Assembly: GCA_041399085.1 (NCBI GenBank)
Contig: JAWKTM010000007.1
Location: 124,001 to 188,000 of the forward strand
DNA from: JAWKTM01 sp041399085
GTDB lineage: Bacteria; Planctomycetota; Planctomycetia; Pirellulales; Pirellulaceae
DNA: 64,000 nt
Reading direction: 5' to 3'
The notes under the pieces are model-generated. The model had not been told where the DNA came from. It saw only the letters and a program-made list of their open reading frames with translations, and ran no database searches. The first letter of the stretch is position 1, and every line of letters begins with the position of its first letter. Position numbers and translations under genes: made by a program. This document shows, one piece after another, positions 45,857 to 54,156 of this stretch.

Positions 45857-47056
45857 ATGATGCAGCGACAACTTCGCAATTACTCACCCGGTCAAAGTTC
45901 GGCGTTACACGTGGCAGCGCCGGTGATGCTCAGTCTCGTGGCCTTCTGGGCGATGCTCGCCAGCGACGCCCGCGCGGCCGAAGAGATTTCGCTGGTCCGC
46001 GATGGGCGGCCGCATCATGTGACGGGCGAACTGTTGGTGGAAGCACAGGACGGCGGCGTGCTGCTGAAGGCCGCGGACGGCGAGTTGTGGGTGATCCAGC
46101 CTGACGAGATTAAGGAGCGACGCTCGAATGACAAACCGTTCGAGCCGCTCGATGCCGAAGCCACCGCTCGCCGGCTGCTGGACGAATTCGGCGGCGGTTT
46201 TTCCATCCATCAAACCGCTCACTATGTGATTTGCTACAACACGTCGTCGGCGTATGCCGAATGGTGCGGCGCGTTATACGAACGGCTTTACCGCGGGTTT
46301 TTCACGTACTGGAGCAATCAGGGCGTCGAGCTGCGCGAGCCGACTTGGCCGCTCGTCGCGCTCGTGTTTCGCGATCGCGAGTCGTATGCCGAGTACTCAC
46401 GCGGCGAGTTGGGCGACGCCGTGAACTCGATCATCGGCTACTACAACGTCCGCACGAATCGCGTCACGATGTACGATCTGACGGGCGTCGACGAGCTGCG
46501 TCAGAACACCCGCCGCATTAGCTCGGCGGCTCATGTGAACGCCATCCTCTCGCAACCCGCGGCCGAGCGAACCGTGGCCACGATCGTGCACGAAGCGACC
46601 CATCAGTTGGCTTACAACAGCGGTTTGCAGACGCGGTATGCCGACAATCCGTTTTGGGTCAGCGAGGGATTGGCCGTGTATTTCGAGACGCCCGATTTGA
46701 AGAGCTCGAAGGGCTGGCGGAACATCGGCGGCGTGAATCGAGTGAACTTGATTCAGTTCCACAAGTACCTTCGCCGTCGTCCGGACGATTCTTTGGCCGC
46801 GATGATTGTGAACGACCAACGTTTCCGCGACAGCAAAACGGCCGGCGATGCGTACGCCGAGGCCTGGGCGTTGAACTATTACCTGCTACGAACTCAACCG
46901 CGGCAGTACGCCGACTACTTGGCGAAACTCGCCGCCCGCGGCCCGCTGGAAACCGTCACACCACAGCAGCGGTTGGACGAGTTCCGCTCGATCTTCGGCC
47001 AAGATTTGAGTCGTCTCGACACCGAGTTCCTGCGATTCATGCAGCGAGTTCGCTGA
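45857..47056 (+). CDS. DUF1570 putative metalloprotease, exported
   Basis: A 399-residue protein with signal peptide (PVMLSLVAFWAMLASDARAA) and an N-terminal beta domain (about 40-85). The DUF1570 core contains VATIVHEATHQLAYNSG (HExxH zinc site, near residue 244) and NPFWVSEGLAVYFETPD with a glutamate placed like the third zinc ligand. The architecture fits a gluzincin-like peptidase, and the active residues are present. Preceded by GAGTCAGGA and two ATG codons. The closest neighbour upstream is the divergent esterase. Confidence 0.85.
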   Translation: MMQRQLRNYSPGQSSALHVAAPVMLSLVAFWAMLASDARAAEEISLVRDGRPHHVTGELLVEAQDGGVLLKAADGELWVIQPDEIKERRSNDKPFEPLDAEATARRLLDEFGGGFSIHQTAHYVICYNTSSAYAEWCGALYERLYRGFFTYWSNQGVELREPTWPLVALVFRDRESYAEYSRGELGDAVNSIIGYYNVRTNRVTMYDLTGVDELRQNTRRISSAAHVNAILSQPAAERTVATIVHEATHQLAYNSGLQTRYADNPFWVSEGLAVYFETPDLKSSKGWRNIGGVNRVNLIQFHKYLRRRPDDSLAAMIVNDQRFRDSKTAGDAYAEAWALNYYLLRTQPRQYADYLAKLAARGPLETVTPQQRLDEFRSIFGQDLSRLDTEFLRFMQRVR

Positions 47057-47104
47057 AGTCCACCGCCCGGCGCACGCTTGTAGCGGCAGGACGCGAGCCC
47101 GCCA

Positions 47105-47450
47105 ATTTCGCGGTACCGGACGGCTTGCGCCGTGCCGCTTTCATACGCAGGCACCGGACGGCTCGCCCGTGCCGCTTTCATACGCATGCGATTCGCGATT
47201 TATTTGCGGCCGGGCCCCAAACATCCACGCCCCTTCTACTGCCTTTCCTTCGTGCTCTTCGTGTCCTTCGTGGTAGTAAAAACAGCTCGCGACAGGTTTC
47301 GCGGTACCGGACGGCTTGCGCCCGTGCCGCTTACATACGCATGGCACCGGACGGCTCGCGCCGTGCCGCTTACATACGCATGCACCGGACGGCTTGCGCC
47401 GTGCCGCTTACATGCGGTAACGGACGGCTTGCGCCGTGCCGATTACGTGG
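47105..47450. repeat. six copies of the GGACGGCTTGCGCCGTGCCGC palindromic repeat, with a CTTCGTG insert
   Basis: Copies near 47113, 47152, 47304, 47344, 47382 and 47417, each about 33-38 nt: accggacggcttgcgccgtg followed by ccgctt(t/a)catacgcatg. Same core as the 43.05 kb array. Between the second and third copies is cctttccttcgtgctcttcg and tgtccttcgtggtagt (47240-47278), a family of intergenic repeats that encodes HEEHEG-like shadow peptides on the minus strand. No gene is supported from 47057 to 47574. Confidence 0.8.
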
Positions 47451-47574
47451 TGACTGCAATATCCGCGTAATCCGTACACCCGGATTCCGTGAATTGGAAA
47501 CGTAGGGTGATCTAGGTTATAGGAGACTTCCACGGTTTACGTTCCATCTCCCACGGAAACGACGAAACAGGCTC

Positions 47575-49578
47575 ATGCGTATTTTGCTGTTGTCGCTGTT
47601 CTGTCTCGCTTGTCCCGCGATCGTGCTGGCTGATCCCTGGGCCGATTTCGAAGCGGCCTTGCCGCATTCGGCCGGCGACCTGAGCGAGGATCAGGTCGAC
47701 CAATTGATCCAAGCGGCTGATGCCGTCGAGGCTTGGGCCAGCGATCTGGAGTGGGCCACGCCGACTGCGGCTGACGGCGCGCCGCTGCCCGCCGATCCGG
47801 ACGAGGTGTTGCGAGTCGTGCGAACGCTGGTCGACGCCAAACAGCGAGCCGATGCGGCGCTCGCCAACAATTGGCCGCTGCGAAAAGAGTTCGTCCAACT
47901 GACTGACGGGGCTGAGAACCGCCAGCGGTTAGGCCATTATCTGCGGACCACTTCCACGCTGATCGACCTCTCGGGCCGCATTCGCTATCGCATGCGAGAC
48001 GTGCTGGATTCGGCCACTTACGAGCTGGACCCGCATCCGCCGCAGTTCGAGGCGATGATCGAAATGCTGACCAAGCATCGCGTCGAGATCGGCGGGACCG
48101 CGCTCTCCTACGTGCTGCTGGACCCCGCGCCCGAGACCGGCGCCGTTCCCTACTCGCCGGCGGTAAAGGCCAAAGTGTTGCGGCTGCTGGCGACCGTGCG
48201 AGACATGGAAATGGTGCCCGACGTTGTCACGCTGCTCGAACAGCCGACCACCACTCCCGAGCTGGCAATCCTCGCGGCCGAGACGATTCGGCAAATCGGA
48301 TTGCCCCAAGACGCTCGACCCGGCACGCCCACGCCGCTCGCGCCCTCCATCACCGCCGCCCAGCTCCGCGATCACTTGACCGCCTTGAACGACCGCACGC
48401 TGCGTCCGCAATTGAAAGCCGCTCGTCAATCGTTGCTGGCTTGGGCGAGCGAACGGGCCGAGCACGGCGTGACCGGCGACAGCTACCGCGTCGGCGACTT
48501 CGAGGTGAAAAGCGGCGACTGGCTGCTGATGCGGAACCCGTCGCCCTACAACATGTTCACCGACATCTCGCCCGGCCTGTTCACGCACGTCGGCGTCGTC
48601 GCCACCGAAGTCGGCGAGGATGGCAAGCGGCGATTCGTGATTGTCGACCTGCCCGAACGCGGCGCGAAGATTCCGGCCACGAACGTCGACGACTACCTGC
48701 TACGGACATTGCACTACATGTTTCTGCGGCACAACGATCCGGCCGTACAGCAGCAACTGGGCGCCGCCGCGGCCGAGATGATCGGCAACCGCAGCAACTT
48801 CGACCTGACGTTTCGCACCAGCCGCGTGCTGGATTTGAAAGGCAAACCGCTCAAGGGCCAGACGATCAACACGTACTGCGCCGGCTTCCTGTTGCTGTGT
48901 GCCCAGACGACGTCGCGGCCTCGCACCGAGTTCTTTCCGATCCCCGAATACGCGGCCGGCGGAAACTGTTTGTCGAACCTGAAGAAGCTGGGCTTGGCGA
49001 TCGGCGACGATTTCGTCTCGCCCAGCGGCGCGATCTTTTCGCCCGCGTTGGAGATCGCCGGTCGCCGCGAGCCGATGTATTCGCCCGACCGCCAGGTGAA
49101 GGAAGCCGTGTACGATCACTTTGCCGTGAGCATGGTCGAGGAGACGTTGCACCCGGCCCCTGATCTGTCTCAAGCGATGTTGGAGTCGGCGGCGCGAATC
49201 GCCAAGCAGAACGCGTGGCTGCGTCAGTTCCTGGCGCGAGCCAACAACGTCAGCCCCGAGATGGATTTGGAGTCGGCGGCGAAGGCAGCGGCGGTGATCG
49301 AGACGTTGGACGCCATCGCCGACGCCAACATGAGCGGATTCTTGAAGGCCCGCGAGGCGTTCGTGGCCGGGCCGCTCGAAGCGTTGCGGCAATCCGGCGC
49401 GTCCGAGCAGCGCGTGGCCGAGATCGCCCAATATCGCCAGCGGCACGCCGACCTCTGGAACCGGTGGATAGCCGGCCAGTTGTCGCCGCGCGACATGCGG
49501 ATCGCGTTGGTCGATTTCTATTCGCAGCAGGGCCGCGACCAACTGGACGAGAAGTTCTTCGGCCCCGCAGCGCCGTAG
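47575..49578 (+). CDS. exported YiiX-like permuted papain-fold hydrolase
   Basis: A 667-residue exported protein. Signal peptide MRILLLSLFCLACPAIVLA. An N-terminal helical region with HEAT-like repeats (about 20-290) is followed by a YiiX/YebB-type domain of permuted NlpC/P60 order: VKSGDWLLMRNPSPYNMFTD, then SPGLFTHVGVVATEVGED with the catalytic His near residue 336, then QTINTYCAGFLLLCAQTTS with the candidate Cys near 431. In permuted papain-like enzymes the His precedes the Cys, as here. A helical tail follows. The expected role is a peptidase or amidase on cell-wall or lipid material; not established for this family. Confidence 0.7.
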   Translation: MRILLLSLFCLACPAIVLADPWADFEAALPHSAGDLSEDQVDQLIQAADAVEAWASDLEWATPTAADGAPLPADPDEVLRVVRTLVDAKQRADAALANNWPLRKEFVQLTDGAENRQRLGHYLRTTSTLIDLSGRIRYRMRDVLDSATYELDPHPPQFEAMIEMLTKHRVEIGGTALSYVLLDPAPETGAVPYSPAVKAKVLRLLATVRDMEMVPDVVTLLEQPTTTPELAILAAETIRQIGLPQDARPGTPTPLAPSITAAQLRDHLTALNDRTLRPQLKAARQSLLAWASERAEHGVTGDSYRVGDFEVKSGDWLLMRNPSPYNMFTDISPGLFTHVGVVATEVGEDGKRRFVIVDLPERGAKIPATNVDDYLLRTLHYMFLRHNDPAVQQQLGAAAAEMIGNRSNFDLTFRTSRVLDLKGKPLKGQTINTYCAGFLLLCAQTTSRPRTEFFPIPEYAAGGNCLSNLKKLGLAIGDDFVSPSGAIFSPALEIAGRREPMYSPDRQVKEAVYDHFAVSMVEETLHPAPDLSQAMLESAARIAKQNAWLRQFLARANNVSPEMDLESAAKAAAVIETLDAIADANMSGFLKAREAFVAGPLEALRQSGASEQRVAEIAQYRQRHADLWNRWIAGQLSPRDMRIALVDFYSQQGRDQLDEKFFGPAAP

Positions 49579-49625
49579 CACCCCGCAGCGCCGTAGCACT
49601 CAGCAGCGCCGTAGCACTCAGCCCG
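49565..49625. repeat. 17-bp tandem repeat agcgccgtagcac
   Basis: Three tandem copies of gcagcgccgtagcac(c/t)c, beginning inside the last codons of the gene ending at 49578, so the stop codon lies in the first unit. A local expansion at a gene end. Confidence 0.65.
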
Positions 49626-49667
49626 CTTGATTCACGTTGCGTTGCGGCTACAGGACCTCTCTGCTGG

Positions 49668-49965
49668 GGGGGTGCAAGTTCTGTGCGCGGCACCTGGCTG
49701 CGGCCCAGTAGGGCGCAAAGAACTGCGCGCGGCCCCTGGCTGCGGCCAGGTAGGGCGCAAAGATCTTGTCGGTACGCCAGGCTGTCGCCTGACCGGGCGT
49801 CAAGATCTTGTTGTGCTGCCGGGCTGTTGCCAGGTAGGGCGTTAAGAACTGCGCGCGGCCCCTGGCTGCGGCCCAGTTGGGCGCAAAGATCTTGTCGGGG
49901 TGCCAGGCCGTCGCCTGACCGGGCGTCAAGATCTTGTTGTGCTGCCGGGCTGTTGCCGAGTCGCG
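49668..49965. repeat. 126-bp tandem duplication in the spacer
   Basis: Unit 1 from 49718 and unit 2 from 49844 both begin aagaactgcgcgcggcccct and run on with ggctgcggcc, gcaaagatcttgtcgg, gtcgcctgaccgggcg and tcaagatcttgttgtgctgc. The period is 126 bp, with about ten differences by eye. A partial third copy precedes (49680-49717). Weakly open reading frames exist across it, but their products are repeat-driven (QVGRKDL type) with no domain, so I do not call a gene. Confidence 0.75.
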
Positions 49966-49971
49966 TTTCCG

Positions 49972-50142
49972 TATGAGAGCGGAAGTGCGCAAGCACTCCG
50001 GTTCCGCGGCGCTTCAAACCTCGCGCTGCGCCACGTCATCGCGCGTCACCGGGCAGCTTGCGCTGCTCCGCTCCTGTAGCTGCTCCGCTCCTGTATAGGA
50101 GCGGTAGTGCGCAAGCACTCCGGTTCCGCCGCACTTCAAACC
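49972..50142. repeat. two-part palindromic repeat (gcgcaagcactccggttccg and cagcttgcgctgctccgct)
   Basis: Element A, gagcgg(a/t)agtgcgcaagcactccggttccgc, occurs at 49977-50020 and 50100-50142. Between them lies element B, cgcgtcaccgggcagcttgc followed by gctgctccgctcctgt. Both elements recur, inverted, at 58177-58250. The second copy overlaps the last codons of the UDP-sugar dehydrogenase gene. Confidence 0.75.
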
Positions 50143-51443
50143 GGCAACCGGCCGATCGAATGGTATGCGAAGCCGGCTTCGGACATCTGCTGTGGGTCGT
50201 ACAGGTTTCGGCCGTCGAAGATCAGCGGCTGCTTGAGGCGGCGCTTCATCTCGTCGAAATCCGGGTTGCGAAACTCGCTCCACTCGGTATTGATCGCCAA
50301 CGCATCGGCGCCGTCCAAAGCTTCCATCGGTTGCATGAAGTACTGCAGCCGGTCGCCGTAGATCGCTCGCACATTCGCGTTCGCTTCGGGATCATGCACC
50401 CGCACCGACGCGCCCAATTCCAACAGGCGGTCGATCATCACCAACGCCGGGGCTTCGCGGATGTCGTCCGTTCGCGGCTTGAACGCCAGTCCCCATAAGG
50501 CGATCGTGGCTTTCGGCAACGCATCGCCGAAATGCCGTTCGACTTTGCCGATCAGCACATGCTTCTGCTCTTCGTTCACGCGATCCACGGCGTCCATGAT
50601 TCGCGGTTCGACGCCCAGCTCGCGAGCCATGCTGGACAACGCCCGCACGTCTTTCGGAAAACAGCTTCCGCCGTAGCCGACGCCGGGAAACAGAAACGCG
50701 AAACCGATCCGGCGATCGTGGCCGATGCCGCGCCGCACGTCGTTGATGTCGCCGTTCATCCGTTCGCACAGGTTGGCCATCTCGTTGATGAAGCTGATCT
50801 TGGTCGAAAGCAGCGCGTTGGCCACGTACTTCGTCAGCTCGGCGCTCTCCGGCGTCATCGTGAGGAACGGTTTGTCGGTCCGCAGGAACGGGCCGTACAG
50901 CTCCTCCAGCACTTCGGCAACTTCCGGCCGCCGCACGCCCACCACCACACGGTCCGGGAACATAAAGTCGTTGATCGCCGCGCCCTCTTTCAAGAACTCG
51001 GGATTGCTGGCCACGTCGCAGTCGCGGCCGGTCAGCTCGCGCAGACGGTTGTAGGTCTTGGTATTCGTGCCGACCGGAACCGTGCTCTTCACCACCACCA
51101 CGGCGTCGTGGCGCAAGTGCGGCGCGATCCCGTCCACGACGCTCCACAGAGCTCGCAAATCGGCCGATCCATCCGCAGCCGACGGCGTGCCGACCGCCAA
51201 GTAAACGATCTTGGCCGCCGCGACCGCCGTCGGCAGATCGGTGCTGAACTTCAGCCGCCCGACCTGTGAATTGCGTTTGACCAGCTCGGCCAATCCCGGT
51301 TCGTAGATCGGCACGTCACCACCGTTCAAGCGGTCAATCTTGGATTGATCGATGTCCACGCAAGTCACGTGGTTGCCGCTATCGGCGAAACAGGTTCCGG
51401 TGACCAACCCCACATAGCCGGTCCCGATCATGGCAATCTTCAT
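50136..51443 (-). CDS. ugd: UDP-glucose/GDP-mannose-type 6-dehydrogenase
   Basis: A 435-residue NAD-dependent nucleotide-sugar dehydrogenase. N-terminal NAD-binding MKIAMIGTGYVGLVTGTCFA; substrate-side residues in NPEFLKEGAAINDFMFPDRV near 152; catalytic Cys in PGVGYGGSCFPKDVRALSS near 255-275 (GGSCFPKD); C-terminal domain LAFKPRTDDIREAPALVMID. All sites intact. It oxidises UDP-glucose to UDP-glucuronate (or a related sugar) for surface polysaccharide. Its ATG overlaps the stop of the epimerase gene by 4 nt (51440-51443), so the two are coupled. Confidence 0.9.
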   Translation of the reverse strand: MKIAMIGTGYVGLVTGTCFADSGNHVTCVDIDQSKIDRLNGGDVPIYEPGLAELVKRNSQVGRLKFSTDLPTAVAAAKIVYLAVGTPSAADGSADLRALWSVVDGIAPHLRHDAVVVVKSTVPVGTNTKTYNRLRELTGRDCDVASNPEFLKEGAAINDFMFPDRVVVGVRRPEVAEVLEELYGPFLRTDKPFLTMTPESAELTKYVANALLSTKISFINEMANLCERMNGDINDVRRGIGHDRRIGFAFLFPGVGYGGSCFPKDVRALSSMARELGVEPRIMDAVDRVNEEQKHVLIGKVERHFGDALPKATIALWGLAFKPRTDDIREAPALVMIDRLLELGASVRVHDPEANANVRAIYGDRLQYFMQPMEALDGADALAINTEWSEFRNPDFDEMKRRLKQPLIFDGRNLYDPQQMSEAGFAYHSIGRLPV

Positions 51444-52390
51444 TCGCTTAACTCCGTCAACCAGTATTGCAACGTATCGTCAATAGTTTGTTCGATTGGT
51501 ATTTGCGGACGCCACGGCGTGTCGTGCGTCAGGCGGCCGATGTCGGCGATCGGCTGGTAGATGCGCGCCGGGGCGGTTTCGATCACTTGGCGAGCCGGAT
51601 CGTGCCGAGCCCGCAGATGCTCGAAGACCTCGCCCGTGCGAAGGCAACGACCCGAGCCGACGTTGTAGGCGGTCGACGCTTGGCCGTGCAACAGCAGTTC
51701 ATAATAAGCCGCAGCGATATCGCGCACGTCGGACAAATCGAGGTAACTGTTTAGCGAACGCACTTCGACCGGGTTTGTGCCGAGTGCGAATTGCCGCGCC
51801 CATTCGGGCAGCAACAATCGCGGCGGTTGACCAGGGCCGGAGTGCTGAAACGCTCGGGCCACGATCCAAGGCATCGCGGCCCGGTCGGCGACGTGTCGAA
51901 CGATTGCTTCGCCTTCGAGTTTGGTGATGCCGTATCCGTTCGTCGGGCCCAGCGGACACGATTCGTCGACCGTCGCGCATTGCTGGCTAACGGGCCGATA
52001 AACGTAGCAGGTGCTGACCATCAGAAAACGAGGCGGCGCGGCCAATGAAGCCGCCAGCTCGCACACGCGCCGAGTGCCTTCGACATTGACAGCCATTGCT
52101 TCGGCCGTCGGCTGTTCTCGACCGCAATCGGCCGGAATGCTGAGCGCCGCCAGATGCACGAACCAGTCCGGCGCGAACGCTCGCAAGCGTTCGATCAACT
52201 CATGCGGCGCCGCTTCCGTCACGTCCCATCGCACGACGGGAACGCGACGGCTCACGTCGTCGCTGGCAAACGATGGCCACACGCCGTGCTGCGAACATCC
52301 CAACACTTCCACGCCGTCGCCGAGCAACCGCTCGGCCAAATACGCGCCGGCGAATCCGGTAATCCCGGTGACGAATGCGCGACGAACCAT
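51440..52390 (-). CDS. NAD-dependent sugar epimerase/dehydratase (GDP-mannose 4,6-dehydratase/RMD-like)
   Basis: A 316-residue short-chain dehydrogenase of the extended type. Rossmann motif RAFVTGITGFAGAYLAERLL (TGxxGFxG) at the N-terminus, LAALSIPADC near 86, the Ser/Tyr catalytic set STCYVYRPVS and NGYGITKLEGE (YxxxK with Tyr near 153), and SYLDLSDVRDIAAAYYELL near 213. This pattern is close to GDP-mannose 4,6-dehydratase and GDP-6-deoxy-D-lyxo-4-hexulose reductase, but the exact sugar cannot be read from sequence. Translation-coupled to the downstream ugd. Upstream is the split PVC dehydrogenase gene, likely a separate unit. Confidence 0.85.
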   Translation of the reverse strand: MVRRAFVTGITGFAGAYLAERLLGDGVEVLGCSQHGVWPSFASDDVSRRVPVVRWDVTEAAPHELIERLRAFAPDWFVHLAALSIPADCGREQPTAEAMAVNVEGTRRVCELAASLAAPPRFLMVSTCYVYRPVSQQCATVDESCPLGPTNGYGITKLEGEAIVRHVADRAAMPWIVARAFQHSGPGQPPRLLLPEWARQFALGTNPVEVRSLNSYLDLSDVRDIAAAYYELLLHGQASTAYNVGSGRCLRTGEVFEHLRARHDPARQVIETAPARIYQPIADIGRLTHDTPWRPQIPIEQTIDDTLQYWLTELSE

Positions 52391-52447
52391 GCGACGGACC
52401 TAGAGCGGAAAGATTGGAGATGATTCGCGCGATCGAAAGGGACGGGT

Positions 52448-54139
52448 TTACGGGTGTTGGTTCTCGCCAGCGGTCTCGATGGTCACGGCCATCACGATCG
52501 GCGCCGTTTGGTCCGGGCCTTTGACCAGCTCGATCCGTTCGATCACGGCGTCCCGCTCGGGTTGCACCGAGAGATACCGAATCTGCCGACCGTCGAGATC
52601 GAAAGCGAATTTTGACTCGGGCACATCCACACGCCGAATGTAATCGGCGAAGTGCACGCCGTTCTTCAGCGCATGATCTTCCGTTTCGCCGTCGGCGTAA
52701 TGCAGCCGCACGATCAACGAGACGCTCCCCTCCGAACCGAGCGGATGGCCCCAACCGCTGACGCCGCTGAGCAAGTGAATCGCCTTCGCCGCCGTGTTGC
52801 AAGGCAGCGTTACGGCTCGCGGCATTTGAGGCGGCAGCGAACCTTGCGGCCCGTGCAGCAGAACCACATTCGGACGGCGATCGCCATCGGGGTCGACCAA
52901 CATAAAGGGAACTTCGCCCACGGACTTCGGCGACCAATCGGCGAACGCCATCCGTTCGACCGTCGATTCGCGGCTGTGGAACATGCCCTTGGTGCTGACG
53001 ATCGTGGCGACTTTGTCCAGCGGAATCGGCACAAAGCGTCCGCGCTGCGTGAGAAACTCCAGCAGATTCACCAAGTCGTCGGGCGTCGCTTGCTTCTCGA
53101 AGCCTTCCGGCATCAGCGACTTGGGCGACGCGATCAGTTCTTCGATCTCGTCGCGTTGCAGCACGTGGCGTTTGCCTTCCGCGTCGAACATCTCGACCGT
53201 CGTCCGCGTCTCCGAAGCGAGCAGCCCGCTGGTCACGCGGCCGTCGTCAGTGACCACCGTGTAAACGCGGAAATTGCCTTCGACGCTGCGGCTGGGGTCA
53301 ATAATGTGCGTGAGCAGTTCTTTCTTTGGATGAATGGCCATGCCGGTCAAGTCCGGACCGACCTTGGCCCCTTCGCCCTTGTACGTGTGGCACTTGGCAC
53401 ATTGCTTGGTGAAGACCACCTTGCCGGCCGCCACATCGCCTTGCCGTTCGACCAACGGCATCAGTTCGTCCAACACTTTCTGGCGGTCGGCATTGGGCAG
53501 TCCGCCGCCGCTGGCCAACATCTCCTTCGCGCGAGCCGCGATCTTGGCGTCGGGATGCGAAGCGAGTCGTTGCTTTTGGTCCAGCGAAAGCTCGGTGAAA
53601 CGGATCAAGCCGTCCTCAACTCCGTCCAGCAACGCGGCCGTGCCATCGGCCCGACCGAGCAACACTTGCAGCGCGATCGGCCGCACCGACGGAGTCATGC
53701 TGCCGAGACTTTCGACGATCAAGTTGCCCGCTTCGGCCGCTTCGCTGCGTCCAACGGCTTCGATCAGCCCTTGAGCCAACGAGGGCGAAGTTCGCGGTGA
53801 AATCGACTCCAGAATATCGGCCACGGCGTCTTCGTTTCGCGGCAAGAAGGAGATCAATTGCCGAGCCGCTTCGATCCGAGCTTTCTCCGCCGCCTCTTCG
53901 TCTTGAATCGTTTCGACCAAGGTCTCGGCGAGCTTGGCGCCGTACTCTTCCAGCTTCTTCGATCCCCAACGGTTGGCCAGCGACACGAGCTGGCTTTGAG
54001 CCGGTCCGGGCAACGATTCCAGTAGAGCGACCAACCGATCCTCGGATTCGGCGGATAGCTTCACTTCGCCGTCGCGCGGCCAACCGGCTTGCAATCCGTC
54101 CAAAATCACGGCGTTCGTGCGGGGATTGCCCGTCGCCAT
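52448..54139 (-). CDS. PVC-type haem dehydrogenase, C-terminal part, split by frameshift
   Basis: 563 codons open, but really the downstream part of the gene that starts at 56838. HEAT-like helices (KLSAESEDRLVALLESLPGP), then a cytochrome c domain with VFTKQCAKCHTYKGEGAKVG and PDLTGMAIHPKKELL near residues 240-275, ending in a jelly-roll-like tail. The frame can be traced upstream of its first start codon (DSAAQVNKLLAAMATGNPR) to about 54170, where it meets the upstream fragment out of frame. No signal peptide of its own. Confidence 0.8.
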   Translation of the reverse strand: MATGNPRTNAVILDGLQAGWPRDGEVKLSAESEDRLVALLESLPGPAQSQLVSLANRWGSKKLEEYGAKLAETLVETIQDEEAAEKARIEAARQLISFLPRNEDAVADILESISPRTSPSLAQGLIEAVGRSEAAEAGNLIVESLGSMTPSVRPIALQVLLGRADGTAALLDGVEDGLIRFTELSLDQKQRLASHPDAKIAARAKEMLASGGGLPNADRQKVLDELMPLVERQGDVAAGKVVFTKQCAKCHTYKGEGAKVGPDLTGMAIHPKKELLTHIIDPSRSVEGNFRVYTVVTDDGRVTSGLLASETRTTVEMFDAEGKRHVLQRDEIEELIASPKSLMPEGFEKQATPDDLVNLLEFLTQRGRFVPIPLDKVATIVSTKGMFHSRESTVERMAFADWSPKSVGEVPFMLVDPDGDRRPNVVLLHGPQGSLPPQMPRAVTLPCNTAAKAIHLLSGVSGWGHPLGSEGSVSLIVRLHYADGETEDHALKNGVHFADYIRRVDVPESKFAFDLDGRQIRYLSVQPERDAVIERIELVKGPDQTAPIVMAVTIETAGENQHP

Positions 54140-54156
54140 CGCGGCCAGCAGCTTGT

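Noticed and set aside
47105..47450. Possible CRISPR array from regularly spaced repeats
   Set aside because: Repeat units vary in length and sequence, spacing is irregular, spacers are absent or repeated, and no cas gene is near. REP-like repeats fit better.
49627..49992. Reading frames with QVGRKDL- or ATARQHNKILTPGQ-type repeated peptides
   Set aside because: The products only mirror the 126-bp DNA repeat, appear on both strands and lack start signals.
52652..53800. 382-codon plus-strand frame over the third PVC dehydrogenase
   Set aside because: Antisense shadow without ribosome site or domain; the opposite strand carries the cytochrome c motif.
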